A stretch of 64,000 bases of DNA, taken from Umezawaea sp049997955. GTDB lineage: Bacteria; Actinomycetota; Actinomycetes; Mycobacteriales; Pseudonocardiaceae. Shown piece by piece: positions 36,183-44,661 of this stretch. The stretch covers positions 315,507-379,506 of the forward strand of contig JAEBDY010000012.1 of NCBI GenBank assembly GCA_049997955.1. The letters run 5' to 3'. The notes beneath the pieces are model-generated. The model had not been told where the DNA came from and did not search any database. It saw only the letters and a list, made by a program, of their open reading frames with translations. Position 1 is the stretch's first letter; the number at the start of each line of letters is the position of its first letter. Both the position numbers and the translations under genes were made by a program.

Positions 36183-36578
36183 ATGACCACGACCCTGACC
36201 GCCGCCCCGTCGGCCGCCCCGGACACCGACCGGGGCAGCCTCACGATCTCCGAGCGCGCCGTCGAGCGGATCGCCGTCGCCGCGCTCGCCGAGGTCGACG
36301 CGGTCGGCGGATCGGTCACGCGGATGCTCGGCGTGGCCGTCGGCCGCGAAGGCGCGGACCACACCGCCAAGGTCACCGCGACGGTCGACGGCGGCACCGC
36401 CTCCCTGGCCGTCCGGCTGTCCGTGACCTACCCGACACCGGTCGCGCGGACCACCGAAGCGGCCCGCGCGCACGTGATCCAGCGCGTCGAGGAGCTGACC
36501 GGGTTCACCGTGGCGCGCGTGGACATCACCGTCACCGCCCTGCACGGCAGCGCTCCCGACACCAGGAGGGTCCAGTGA
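36183..36578 (+). CDS. Asp23/Gls24 family protein
   Basis: A 131-residue Asp23 protein: GSLTISERAVERIAVAALAE, then strands KVTATVDGGTASLAVRLSVT and VIQRVEELTGFTVARVDITV. Third Asp23-type protein of the operon. Its stop region overlaps the GTG start of the DUF6286 gene. Confidence 0.88.
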   Translation: MTTTLTAAPSAAPDTDRGSLTISERAVERIAVAALAEVDAVGGSVTRMLGVAVGREGADHTAKVTATVDGGTASLAVRLSVTYPTPVARTTEAARAHVIQRVEELTGFTVARVDITVTALHGSAPDTRRVQ

Positions 36579-37111
36579 AACGCCTGCCCCGCCGCAGCGC
36601 TCCCGCCGTCCTCACCGCCGTCGTCCTGCTCGCGGTCTGCGTGCTGGTCGCCACGGTCGCGATCCAGACGATCCTCGGGCACACCCCGTGGGTCGACTAC
36701 CGCACGGCGGCCGACGCGCTGAACGCCACCCGCTGGAACGACCTCGTCCCCGTGATCGTGGGCGGTGCGGCGGCCGTGCTCGGGCTCGTCCTGCTGCTGG
36801 CCGCGTTCCTGCCGGGCAAACCCACCGTCCTGCCGTTGCGGGACGACGAGACCTCGATCGAGTCCGGGGCGTCGAGGCGCAGCTACCGCAGCACGCTGCG
36901 GACGGCCGCGACCGGTGTCGACGGCGTCAGCGGAGCCGCGCTGTCGGTGGGGCGCCGCAAGGTCGCCGCCGTCGTGCGCACCGACCGGACGAACACCGAC
37001 GGGCTCGCCGACGCGGTGCGCGCCTCCCTCGAGCATCGGCTCGACCAGATCGCCCCGGCGGGCCGTCCCGAACTCAAGGTCAAGATCAAGTCGGCCAGGA
37101 GCGCGTCATGA
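36575..37111 (+). CDS. DUF6286 membrane protein
   Basis: A 178-residue protein with two transmembrane helices (about 11-30, VLTAVVLLAVCVLVATVAIQ; about 58-80, VIVGGAAAVLGLVLLLAAFL) and a cytoplasmic C-terminal domain with an Asp23-like strand pattern (SRRSYRSTLRTAATGVDGVS). DUF6286 members are found in actinobacterial Asp23 operons. Starts at GTG overlapping the previous stop; ends overlapping the amaP start. Confidence 0.82.
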   Translation: MKRLPRRSAPAVLTAVVLLAVCVLVATVAIQTILGHTPWVDYRTAADALNATRWNDLVPVIVGGAAAVLGLVLLLAAFLPGKPTVLPLRDDETSIESGASRRSYRSTLRTAATGVDGVSGAALSVGRRKVAAVVRTDRTNTDGLADAVRASLEHRLDQIAPAGRPELKVKIKSARSAS

Positions 37112-37680
37112 CCAACCTCAACCGCCCCGCCCGCCTCAACCGCGGCCTGCTCGGCCTGGTGGGCGTCGTGCTGCTGGTGGCCGGGGCCTTCACGGTCGCG
37201 ACTCACTTCGGCCTGCTGACCGTCTTCCCACGGGACGCGCCACTGGTGCCCGAGATGGCCGACCCGCCCACCTGGGCCTTCTACGTCGCCGCGACGGTCG
37301 CGATCGTGCTGGGACTGCTGTGCCTGGGCTGGCTCCTCGCCCAACTGGCCCGCACCCCGAAGACCCACACCTGGCGCTTCGAGCAGAACCCCGCCCAGGG
37401 CCGCACGGAACTCGCCGCGGGCACCGCGATCGCCCCGTTCATCGAGGAGGTCACGGCCTATCCGGGCGTGCACGCGGTCCGCGCGACCCTGGCAGGCCGC
37501 CGGGAGACACCCGCGCTGGCGATGGTGGTCAGCGCCGACCAGGACAGCGACCTGGCCGACATCCGCCACCGGATCGACACGATCGGCCTCCCGCGCCTGC
37601 GCCAGGCCCTCGACCTGGACGCGGTGCCGGTGACCATCGAGTTCAGGTTCGCCAACACCACCGGGGCACGCGCCCTCTAG
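37108..37680 (+). CDS. amaP: Alkaline-shock membrane anchor AmaP
   Basis: A 190-residue protein with two transmembrane helices (about 14-33 and 53-76, the second YVAATVAIVLGLLCLGWLLA) followed by a cytosolic domain (GRTELAAGTAIAPFIEEVTA). This is the AmaP layout, tethering Asp23 proteins to the membrane. It is the last gene of the operon. Its TAG stop is directly abutted by the left end of an IS5-type element (CTAG then GGCGTGTCC), so any native sequence past the stop has been displaced. Confidence 0.85.
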   Translation: MTNLNRPARLNRGLLGLVGVVLLVAGAFTVATHFGLLTVFPRDAPLVPEMADPPTWAFYVAATVAIVLGLLCLGWLLAQLARTPKTHTWRFEQNPAQGRTELAAGTAIAPFIEEVTAYPGVHAVRATLAGRRETPALAMVVSADQDSDLADIRHRIDTIGLPRLRQALDLDAVPVTIEFRFANTTGARAL

Positions 37681-38603
37681 GGCGTGTCCTGCGGATCTTC
37701 CTCATGATCGTGTGCGGATGATGAGGCATGGTGGGACGTGGTGAGCTGACGGACAGGGCATGGGCGAGGATCGCGCCCTTATTGCCCGCGCAGACGGGGC
37801 GTCGGGGTGGTCGGTGGCGTAGCCACCGGCAGGTGATCGACGGGATCCTGTGGAAGGAACGCATGGGTGCGCCGTGGCGTCATCTGCCGGAGCGGTACGG
37901 GCCGTGGAAGACCGCGCACGAGCGGTTGCGCACGTGGACCGCGGACGGGAGGTGGGATCGGATCCTGGAGCACGTGATCGTCAAGGACGAGTCGCTGGGG
38001 ACGGTGCGGGACAACGTCGTGTTCGTGGTCAGTGTCGATTCCACGAGTGTCCGGGCGCATCAGCACGCCGCGGGAGCCCGGAAAAAGGGGGCTGCGCGGA
38101 CTGGAGCGAAGCCCTCGCCATCGATAGGGAATGCGTCGGGCGGTCACGGGGAGGTCTGACGACCAAGCTCCACCTGGCGGTCGATGCCACGGGCCTGCCG
38201 CTGGCGGTGATCCTCACGTCCGGCCAGGCCGGGGACAACCCGCAACTGCTGCCGCTGCTCGAGGAGATCCGTGACATCGACGTCGACGGGCGGAGGGTGC
38301 GGGTAATCGCCGACAAGGCCTACACCCATCCGAGTACCCGCACGGCGTTACGTGCTCGGAAGGTCAAGGCCACCATCCCCGAACGCGCCGACCAGGTCGC
38401 CCGCCGCAAGGCGAAGGGCTCGGCCGGTGGTCAGGCCACCGGCCTTCGACCCCGACCTCTACAGGCTTCGCAACGTGGTCGAGCGCTGTTTCAACCGCCT
38501 CAAGCAGTTCCGTGGCGTGGCGACCCGGTTCGCGAAACGAGCGTCCTACCACCGGGCCGAGATCGTCCTGGCCTGCATCGTCCTTCACCTCCGATGAAGA
38601 TCC
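37681..38603 (+). mobile_element. IS5-family insertion sequence, right end truncated
   Basis: The left end GGCGTGTCCTGCGGATCTTC follows a CTAG, the kind of target many IS5 elements use. At the right only GAAGATCC (38596-38603), the inner part of the complementary end, remains before sequence of an IS30 fragment. The element therefore lost its outer right end when the two became joined. Confidence 0.75.
37728..38597 (+). pseudogene. IS5-type transposase, two frame changes
   Basis: Three frames are needed. Frame 1 (37728-38159) carries the N-terminal DUF4096-like domain (LTDRAWARIAPLLPAQTGRR). At an A5G5 run (38082-38090; codons AAA AAG) reading must slip by -1 to continue into the DDE domain (GGLTTKLHLAVDATGLPLAV), which resembles the programmed frameshift known in this IS group. 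A second break, one extra base near 38431-38433 in GGTGGTCAGGCC, moves the reading to a third frame with FDPDLYRLRNVVERCFNRLK. The second change is not programmed, so the transposase is inactive. Confidence 0.85.
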
Positions 38604-38636
38604 TGACTTGGTCGTCGCAAGGCCAGCAGGTCCGCG

Positions 38637-39083
38637 GTGGCGACCCTGGTGGAAGGCACCAGCCGGTTCCTGGTCCTGGTGTCGTTGACCGGGCGGGACT
38701 CGTTGACCGTGAGCGAGGCGATCATCTCTACCGTCGGATCCCTCCCGACGACGATCAAGCGGTCGTTGACGTGGGATTGCGGCTCGAAAATGGCTCTGTA
38801 CAAAGACATCCCGGCCACCGGACTGCCGGTATTCCTCGCCCACCCGCACTCGCCGTGGGAACGCGGCAGCAACGAGAACCTCAACCGGATCATGCGGAAG
38901 TACCTGCCCAAGGGCATCGAGATCACCCACGACCCGACCTACCTTGCCGCCATCCCCGCCGAGATCAACAATCGACCCCGTAAGATCCACGATTGGCGTA
39001 AACCAAGCGTGATATTCATCGAGCTCCTCGAAGCGGATGCCTCCACCGCCGAGCATGCCACTCCGACGAATTCCTACGCTTGA
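38637..39083 (+). pseudogene. IS30-family transposase, C-terminal fragment
   Basis: About 148 residues of the DDE integrase domain of an IS30 transposase (ATLVEGTSRFLVLVSLTGRD, then HPHSPWERGSNENLNRIMRK with the catalytic Glu, and NNRPRKIHDWRKPSVIF). The N-terminal HTH and first catalytic Asp are missing. It is fused at its 5' side to the truncated right end of the IS5-type element. Confidence 0.88.
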
Positions 39084-39309
39084 TCGATACGTGAAACGCT
39101 CTCGGACAATCACGGGAAACCTCAAGATCGATGCTGAGGCGTGAAACTGTCCCGAATCTTTACACGACCGGGTGTCTATCGGTATCCGGGTGATTCCTGG
39201 GTGCATGCTTCACATATGAGTTGGTTCACGTTCAATCGACTTTACCTCATGGGCCGGTCTCATTTTCTGACCCGTCGAGGTCTGCCTTCTCGGTGACAGG
39301 AGTCATTCC
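39084..39309. other. AT-richer intergenic region
   Basis: Noticeably lower GC than the rest of the window. It presumably holds the promoter of the secreted alanine-rich protein. An AGGAG ribosome site lies just before ATG 39310. No gene seen. Confidence 0.5.
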
Positions 39310-39714
39310 ATGAATATTCGACAGATCGCAGCCTCGATCCTCGCGGCAGGCGTCGTGACCACGCTGACCCTGATGCCCGCCAGTGCCGCCGCCCCTGCTC
39401 CGAACCCCGCATCGACGCAATCGGCGGCTGTACCGCCTGCCGATTGCGTCACCGCCGTCGCCGCCGCCGTCGACAGCGCCAACTCGGCCACCGCGGCTGC
39501 CGCCAATGTCACCGACTCCGCCGCCGCCGCCGCAGCCGCCAAGGCGTTCGCGGAAGGCGCCGCCACCGGGACACCTGCCGCTATCAACGCCGCCGCCGCC
39601 AATCTGGCGGCGTTCAACACCGCTGCTGCGACAGCTGCGGCAGCCAGCGCCTCCGCCTACTCCACCTCCGCCAGCGCGACCATCGCCGTCCTGGCCGCCT
39701 GCGCTCAGGCGTAG
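39310..39714 (+). CDS. Secreted alanine-rich protein with two cysteines
   Basis: A 134-residue protein starting with a clear Sec signal peptide (MNIRQIAASILAAGVVTTLT, cleavage likely after ASA near residue 26). The mature part is mostly Ala with Ser, Thr, Asn and Val; over 40% of the whole is Ala. Its only two cysteines, Cys46 and Cys131, bracket the alanine-rich stretch, so a disulfide-closed helical hairpin is plausible. I do not recognise a family. It lies alone among insertion-sequence debris, with its own RBS. Function unknown. Confidence 0.7.
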   Translation: MNIRQIAASILAAGVVTTLTLMPASAAAPAPNPASTQSAAVPPADCVTAVAAAVDSANSATAAAANVTDSAAAAAAAKAFAEGAATGTPAAINAAAANLAAFNTAAATAAAASASAYSTSASATIAVLAACAQA

Positions 39715-40103
39715 GGAACGCCCAGCCGGCGGCAGCCGTTTCCGGTGACGTGTGGATCTCGTCGGCATCCCGGTGCTGTTCCGCGCACCTCTCGCGTGGA
39801 GGACCACTTCCGGGCCTTGGCCGGGCACCCGCCACCGGGGCGAGCTCTGGGCGTGGCGGGGTCGGCGCTGGTGCCGGGCTGGGCCGACGGGGATCTGCTG
39901 GTCGGCACCCGCGGGAGACCACGCTGATCCAGGCCACAATGCCGGTCTCCGTGACCGATCCCGGCCGGGTGGCGACCTGGCCGTGGCAGGTCCTCGCGCA
40001 CGCCTGTTTGGACGTCCACGACCTCCGTCGGATCATTCGCATCAGGCTCTGTCTTTCCCGCCATGGCGTCCTGCTCTCCTGGGACCTGGACCGCTTCTCC
40101 GAC
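39715..40103. other. Region of unclear coding status in the IS island
   Basis: Short open frames run through it, including one beginning at ATG 39939 that continues into the IS481 fragment, but none shows a recognisable domain before about 40104. Probably scrambled remnants. Confidence 0.35.
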
Positions 40104-40301
40104 GTGCTGCTCGACGAATGGGTTTACGCCCGGCCCTGCCGGTCCGAGGCCGAACGCCGCGAAGCGTTTCCGAGGTGGCTGTACGACGGCGATCACCACC
40201 GCGGTCACACCGCACTCAAAGGCCTCGCACCCCGCGAGCCGCTTACCCAACCCACAGGGCAGTACACCGGCTGGGGGTCGGCACTGGTGAGTCGCCGGTA
40301 G
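40104..40301 (+). pseudogene. IS481-family transposase, C-terminal fragment
   Basis: The last 50-60 residues of an IS481-type transposase remain: DEWVYARPCRSEAERREAFP, then WLYDGDHHRGHTALKGLAPR and the terminal PTGQYT. Catalytic Asp residues and the HTH are gone. The frame is fused upstream to unrelated sequence. Confidence 0.7.
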
Positions 40302-40505
40302 AACGACGATGCCGGTCGAGATCATGTTCGGATGATCGTTCCCTGCCGTACACGGTGACTGACCGCCATCCGAGGAGCGTGTCGACCGCGGTCGGCGAAC
40401 ATCGGCAGCGGATGGGCCGGCCGCGGGACTGTTGCCGCACCCAGGCGGCGACCGGACACTCCCAGGCGGCGAGGTCAGGAAGACATGACCCTCGAGGGAT
40501 GGTGG

Positions 40506-40694
40506 TCATGGTGTCGGGATGTCTGCGGTATCGCTGTGGCGCAGTGCGTTCCACACCAATCGGGCGTTCTCGGCAGCATCCCCCGCAGCCGCCCACGCGT
40601 GGTGGCCGGTGTTGTCGAGGACTGCGGCCAACGTGAGGTGTCCGTCGGGGGGAGCGTCCCCGAGGTCGGCCAGGATTTGGTCGAGGTCGGGGCT
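40506..40694 (-). pseudogene. Small gene interrupted by the IS630 element (3' part)
   Basis: A minus-strand frame of 63 codons including the stop reads SPDLDQILADLGDAPPDGHL and ends WNALRHSDTADIPTP, with good protein character. Its 5' end stops at the IS630 border. If the element (40697-41906) and one TA copy are removed, it joins in frame to ATG CTC T at 41909-41915 to give a 65-residue protein starting MLLSPDLDQ, seven bases after the stop of the TPR-like gene. No family recognised. The alternative is that it is the tail of a longer lost gene. Confidence 0.55.
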
Positions 40695-40696
40695 TA

Positions 40697-41906
40697 GCTT
40701 GTTGTTTACTGACCTTTCGGGGTCAGTGTCCGGGAGATGGTGTTCAAGGCGGGACGAGGCCGGTGGCGGCGAGGAATCCGTCAGCGAGGGTAGGGCGGTA
40801 TTGCATGCTTTTGAGTCGGTTACGGGTGATGCGGGTCAGGTCGTCGATGGTGCTGGCGGCAAGGTTGGCCATGCCGCGTTTCATGCTCGACCAGATGTTC
40901 TCTGTCGGGTTCAACTCCGGGGCATAGCCGGGTAGTTGATAGACGCGTAACCACGGCCGGGCGGCGACCAGCGCACGCATCCTGGCGGACCTGTGCGTGG
41001 GCAGACCGTCCCAGACAAGCAGGATCGGCCCACCCAACTGTTGGTGGGCGTTGTCGAGCAGGGCGGCGAAGTGGACTTCGCCGAAGCCTCTCGGCTCACC
41101 TTTGCGTCCTCTGTGGACCAGGATCCTATATAACAGTCGACTGCGTTCCCCCGAGCGGTAAGCGGCGATCCCGACAATGGACAACGTGCGGCCCCCGCGC
41201 CCGGCGACGCTCACGACGGGGGTTTCGCCCCGCAGGGCCCAGGTGCGGGCCCTGGCCGGTCTCAGCGTGATGCCGGACTCGTCGGCGAAGCAGATCCACG
41301 CGCCCAGCCTGCGCGCGACCCTTGTACCGCCGGCCATTGATATCGCCGCCAGTGCTCGATGGCGTGTTCGTCGCGCTCGACGGCGCGGGCGATGGGTTGC
41401 TGCGGGGTGAACCCAGCCTGGTGCAGCACCTGCCACACCGTGGTGATCCCCACCGTGGTGTGGAACATCCGGCCGATCAGCGTCTGCACCCGCGCCAGGG
41501 TCCATCGCTGATCCTCGACCCACCCGGCTGCGGCCGGACCGTCCTGCAACGCCGCCACCAGCCGTTGCACCCGAGTCTGCGACAACCGACTGCCTGGGCC
41601 TGGTGCACCCCTGGACGCCAGTGCCTGCTCGCCGCCCGCCGTCCAGGCCCGCCGCCACGTGTACGCCGATTTCGTGGAGACCTCCAACGCGGTGGCGACC
41701 TGCACCGCGCTCATCCCGTCGGCGAACATCACGGCCGCCTGCCTGCGTATCTGCTCACGACGGGCCCGGCCCTGCGGACCGACCCCACCACCATCGCCAT
41801 ATCGCATACCCGATCAACGGCGACACGTGGAGCAGCAGTGATCACCCAAACCGGTGAAGTGGACTCGGGGACAGACCCTGACTCCGAAAGATCAGTAAAC
41901 AACAGC
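40697..41906 (-). mobile_element. IS630-family insertion sequence with terminal inverted repeats
   Basis: About 1.2 kb, bounded by near-identical inverted ends. Left and right both read GTTGTTTACTGA then (C/T)CTTTCGG(G/A)GTCAG, about 30 bp with few mismatches. A TA dinucleotide lies outside each end (40695-40696 and 41907-41908), as expected for the TA target duplication of IS630. Confidence 0.8.
40744..41807 (-). CDS. IS630 transposase in two frames
   Basis: The N-terminal frame (41807 down to about 41330) holds the paired-type HTH (VMFADGMSAVQVATALEVST) and the helical region TLARVQTLIGRMFHTTVGIT. The second frame (down to 40744) holds the DDE_3 domain: GAWICFADESGITLRPARAR, ILLVWDGLPTHRSARMRAL and GYAPELNPTENIWSSMKRG, so the D-D-E residues are intact. 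A frame change near 41330 joins them. IS630 elements can use programmed frameshifting, so this may still be active; a mutation is the alternative. Confidence 0.8.
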
Positions 41907-41919
41907 TAAGAGCATGTGG

Positions 41920-42264
41920 TCAGTTCAAGTCATCCCATGTCCACTGCGCGGCGGAGCCCCCATCGTGGTCGCGACCGAACTGGAACTGCGCCCCACGTCC
42001 GCCCACGTCGATGAATAGGGAGAACAGCGAAGCTGCAGGAAGACGCTCCACCAGAACCGCAGCTTGCTCGGTGGCGCCGATCTGGTGTATCGAGTCCAGT
42101 AGTCGCGCTATTTGATCTGGGTGGTCGAGTGGGGTTTCGGTGGCGGCTCGTTGGGCCGAGCGGAACGGCAAGGTTGCGTGAATAGTCAGCCATGACGGCT
42201 GAGCCACTGGCGTTCGAGCCACCGAAGCGCTGCCGCCCGTTCTCGACGAGTTGCAGGTGGACAC
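41920..42264 (-). pseudogene. C-terminal remnant of a TPR-like repeat protein
   Basis: The last 60-70 residues match the end of long actinobacterial repeat proteins built of units like LLDSIHQIGATEQAAVLVER, followed by the characteristic tail FSLFIDVGGRGAQFQFGRDH and AAQWTWDDLN before the stop. Only one repeat unit survives; the first 45 residues of the frame do not fit the family. The 5' portion of the gene has been lost. Confidence 0.7.
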
Positions 42265-42537
42265 GGTCCGCGCTCAGCTCACCACCGCGACGCACCCCAG
42301 CAGGAAGGTCTCGACACGGCGACCCACGGCCTGCTCGATTAGGTGATCGCTTGGTCTGACCCGTCGCCCGGCGTGTTCGATGCCCGGACTTCGGCGGCCG
42401 TAGCCGGCTGAGCTCCCGACGGTGGGCCTGCGGCGGCGGACGTGCATGGATGCGACTGGGGCCTGGGCTTCAGCTGCTCCTGCCGTATCAGCGGCCGCCG
42501 AGTCGTGGACCTACCGCATCCGGGACAGAATGGACAC
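42265..42537. other. Intergenic in the island, no gene
   Basis: Short frames only. The last 100 bases should hold the promoter of the SRPBCC gene; no motif stands out. Confidence 0.35.
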
Positions 42538-43002
42538 ATGACGACCAACGACAGCCGCATCACGGTCGAGCGCACCATCAGCGCGCCCGCTCACGACATC
42601 TTCGACGTACTCACTCGCCCGGACCGGCACACCGAACTGGACGGATCGGGTTTCGTGCGCTCGGCCGATCACCCGCAACGGATCACCGCGACCGGGCAGG
42701 TCTTCACCATGAACATGACCGGTGAGCACATGGGCGGCGATTACCAGACCGACAACCATGTCACCGGCTACCACACGAACAAGCTGCTGGCGTGGAAAAC
42801 GGCACCCGCCGGCACGGAGCCGCCTGGCTGGGAGTGGCTGTGGGAGCTCGATGCGCAGGGCCCCGACTCCACGAACGTGACCCTCACCTACGACTGGAGC
42901 GGGGTCTCCGATAAGGCAATCCTGCAGAAAGTGTCTTTTCCGTTGGTGACCGAGGCTCAGCTCGAAGAATCGCTTGCCAGCCTCGCTGCCGCATCCTCCT
43001 GA
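42538..43002 (+). CDS. SRPBCC (START-like) family protein
   Basis: A 154-residue SRPBCC protein: SRITVERTISAPAHDIFDVL is the typical first strand and helix, and ATGQVFTMNMTGEHMGGDYQ, LLAWKTAPAG and STNVTLTYDWSGVSDKAILQ form the curved sheet of the hydrophobic ligand cavity. The ligand is unknown. It appears intact although it sits between decayed insertion sequences. Confidence 0.85.
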   Translation: MTTNDSRITVERTISAPAHDIFDVLTRPDRHTELDGSGFVRSADHPQRITATGQVFTMNMTGEHMGGDYQTDNHVTGYHTNKLLAWKTAPAGTEPPGWEWLWELDAQGPDSTNVTLTYDWSGVSDKAILQKVSFPLVTEAQLEESLASLAAASS

Positions 43003-43129
43003 CATTCGGCGGGGAAGCGCACGGTCGCCCCCGTCCGAGTCGTGCCGGGCGGGGGCAGGCTCAGGCGGTGGAAGTATCCGCTTCGAGGAGTTCGTGAGGC
43101 GATCGGTGACGCCGAGAACGCTGACCAGA

Positions 43130-43563
43130 GCGCACCGGCTGCGGGCCACCTACCGACGCAACGACGGCGTGATGCACATGCTCGCCGCACTCGACTTGGC
43201 CACCGGCCACATCTCCTACCGGATCCGATCCCGCAAACGCCACCAGGAGTTCCTGGCCTCCTCAAGACCCTGCGGACCCGCTGGCCCAGCGAGAAGCTGT
43301 ACGTCGTCTGCGACAACTTCTCCCCACACCGCCACGCCGATGTCCGCACCTGGTATGCCGACAACCAGGTCGAGTTGGTGTTCGTGCCCACCTACTCGTC
43401 GTGGTTGAACTGGATCGAGTCGAGTTCGCCGCGCTGCGCTACTTCGCCCTCAACGGCACTGACCACCGCAGCCACACCGAACAGAACGCCGCGATCGCCG
43501 CCTACATCCGCTGGCACAACGCCCGCGCCGAACCCAAGACCGGATTCGCCACCGACTGGGCCT
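43130..43563 (+). pseudogene. Second IS630-type transposase, decayed
   Basis: DDE_3 pieces occur in three successive frames: RRNDGVMHMLAALDLATGHI and RKRHQEFL; then KLYVVCDNFSPHRHADVRTW and LVFVPTYSSWLNWIE; then FAALRYFALNGTDHRSHTEQ and AYIRWHNARAEPKTGFATDW. Single-base losses near 43258 and 43421 explain both frame changes. The N-terminal HTH is absent. The 3' end runs directly into the left end of the IS3 element. Confidence 0.85.
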
Positions 43564-43632
43564 TGACCCTGGATGTTGGACACCAGACACACTTGGATCC
43601 TGACGATCCGGGTGGACAGGAGTCCCGCGCAG

Positions 43633-43941
43633 ATGGCGATGAAGTACTACCCACCGGAGTTCCGGGCCGAGGCGGTCGCGCTCTACCGGTCCCGACCGGA
43701 GGCGACGATCAGAGCGGTGGCCCAGGACCTCGGAATCAACCACGAGACGCTCCGCAACTGGATCCGGATCGACGACGGTCACCGCACCGATTCACCGGCC
43801 ACCACTCCCACGACCGGGTCGCCGGCGGGTTCGGCCGAGGACGAGAACGCCGCGCTGCGCAGGCGGGTCCGCGAGTTGGAGGAGGAACGCGACATCCCGC
43901 GCAAGGCGGCGAAGTATTTCGCCGGGGAGACGCGCTGGTGA
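43633..43941 (+). CDS. IS3 orfA (HTH protein)
   Basis: A 102-residue OrfA: KYYPPEFRAEAVALYRSRPE and AVAQDLGINHETLRNWIRID form the HTH, and a leucine-zipper-like region follows (ENAALRRRVRELEEERDIPR). Its stop overlaps the GTG start of orfB, the normal IS3 arrangement for frameshifting. Confidence 0.85.
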   Translation: MAMKYYPPEFRAEAVALYRSRPEATIRAVAQDLGINHETLRNWIRIDDGHRTDSPATTPTTGSPAGSAEDENAALRRRVRELEEERDIPRKAAKYFAGETRW

Positions 43942-44552
43942 ACCGCTTCCAGTTCGTCGCCGACCATCAGCGCCGCCACGGCGTCAAGCGGTTGTGCCAG
44001 GTCGTCGGGATCGCTCGATCCTCCTACCACCATTGGAAAGCCGCCGCACCCGACCGAGCGGTCCGGGCTGCCGCGGACGCTCGTCTGGCGGCCCGCATCC
44101 GCATGATCCACCGCGACTCGACCGGCACCTACGGCGTCCCGCGGATCACCGCCGAACTGCGCGACGCCGGACACGTGGTCAACCACAAACGTGTCGCGCG
44201 GGTCATGCGCGGAATCGGGCTGGCCGGGCTGCGGCTGCGCCGCCGACACCGCAACACCACCGCAGACCCCGCCGCCGATGCCTGTCGGGTCGCCGGGGTG
44301 ATCCGGTCCATGGGCGCGGTCGGCAGCTCGGCCGACAACGCCGCCGCCGAAAGCCTCAACGCCTCCTTCAAGCGCGAGACCCTCCAGGGTGCCCGGAGTT
44401 GGGGCGGTGAAAGGGAAGCACGGCTGGCCGCGTTCGGATGGCTATACCGCTACAACACCCGACGCCGTCATTCCCACCTCGGACAAATGTCCCCGATCGA
44501 CTACGAGAACAGTCTGACTTCTACACCGGCTACGCTGACCCACGCCGCATAA
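43938..44552 (+). pseudogene. IS3 orfB with in-frame loss of catalytic Asp residues
   Basis: 204 residues where about 300 are usual. The N-terminal HTH_21 part (YHHWKAAAPDRAVRAAADAR, YGVPRITAELRDAGHVVNHK) leads to RRHRNTTADPAAD and then jumps directly to VIRSMGAVGSSADNAAAESL and YRYNTRRRHSHLGQMSPIDY. The roughly 100 residues holding the first and second Asp of the DDE triad are missing, in frame. The protein cannot catalyse transposition. Confidence 0.85.
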
Positions 44553-44581
44553 ACCCGTGTCCAATATCCGGGGTCAGGTCC

Positions 44582-44661
44582 GTACTTTGACTTGCCTGAC
44601 ACAGGGAACGTCCTTCCCCAGCGTGCTGTCTGGGATCAGGGTGTCCGATTCAAGGGGCAAC
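44582..44661 (+). repeat. Direct repeat copy 1 (IS3-type end)
   Basis: About 80 bases starting GTACTTTGACTTGCCTGACA, roughly 80% identical to copy 2 at 44984-45065 in the same orientation. On the minus strand it encodes the first codons of an IS3 orfA (VSGKSKY) and is cut there by the right end of the IS3 element. Confidence 0.7.

Larger units (their letters stand above)
43564..44577 (+). mobile_element. IS3-family element with internal deletion
   Basis: Left end TGACCCTGGATGTTGGACAC pairs with the complement of the right end, GTGTCCAATATCCGGGGTCA (44557-44576), with two mismatches. The element is about 1.0 kb, shorter than complete IS3 elements of this kind (about 1.2-1.3 kb), because of a deletion inside orfB. 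Confidence 0.8.

Noticed and set aside
39410..39714. Short alanine/alanine-codon repeats as a CRISPR or tandem repeat array
   Set aside because: The GCC-rich repeats vary in length, have no spacers and are explained by the alanine-rich coding sequence.
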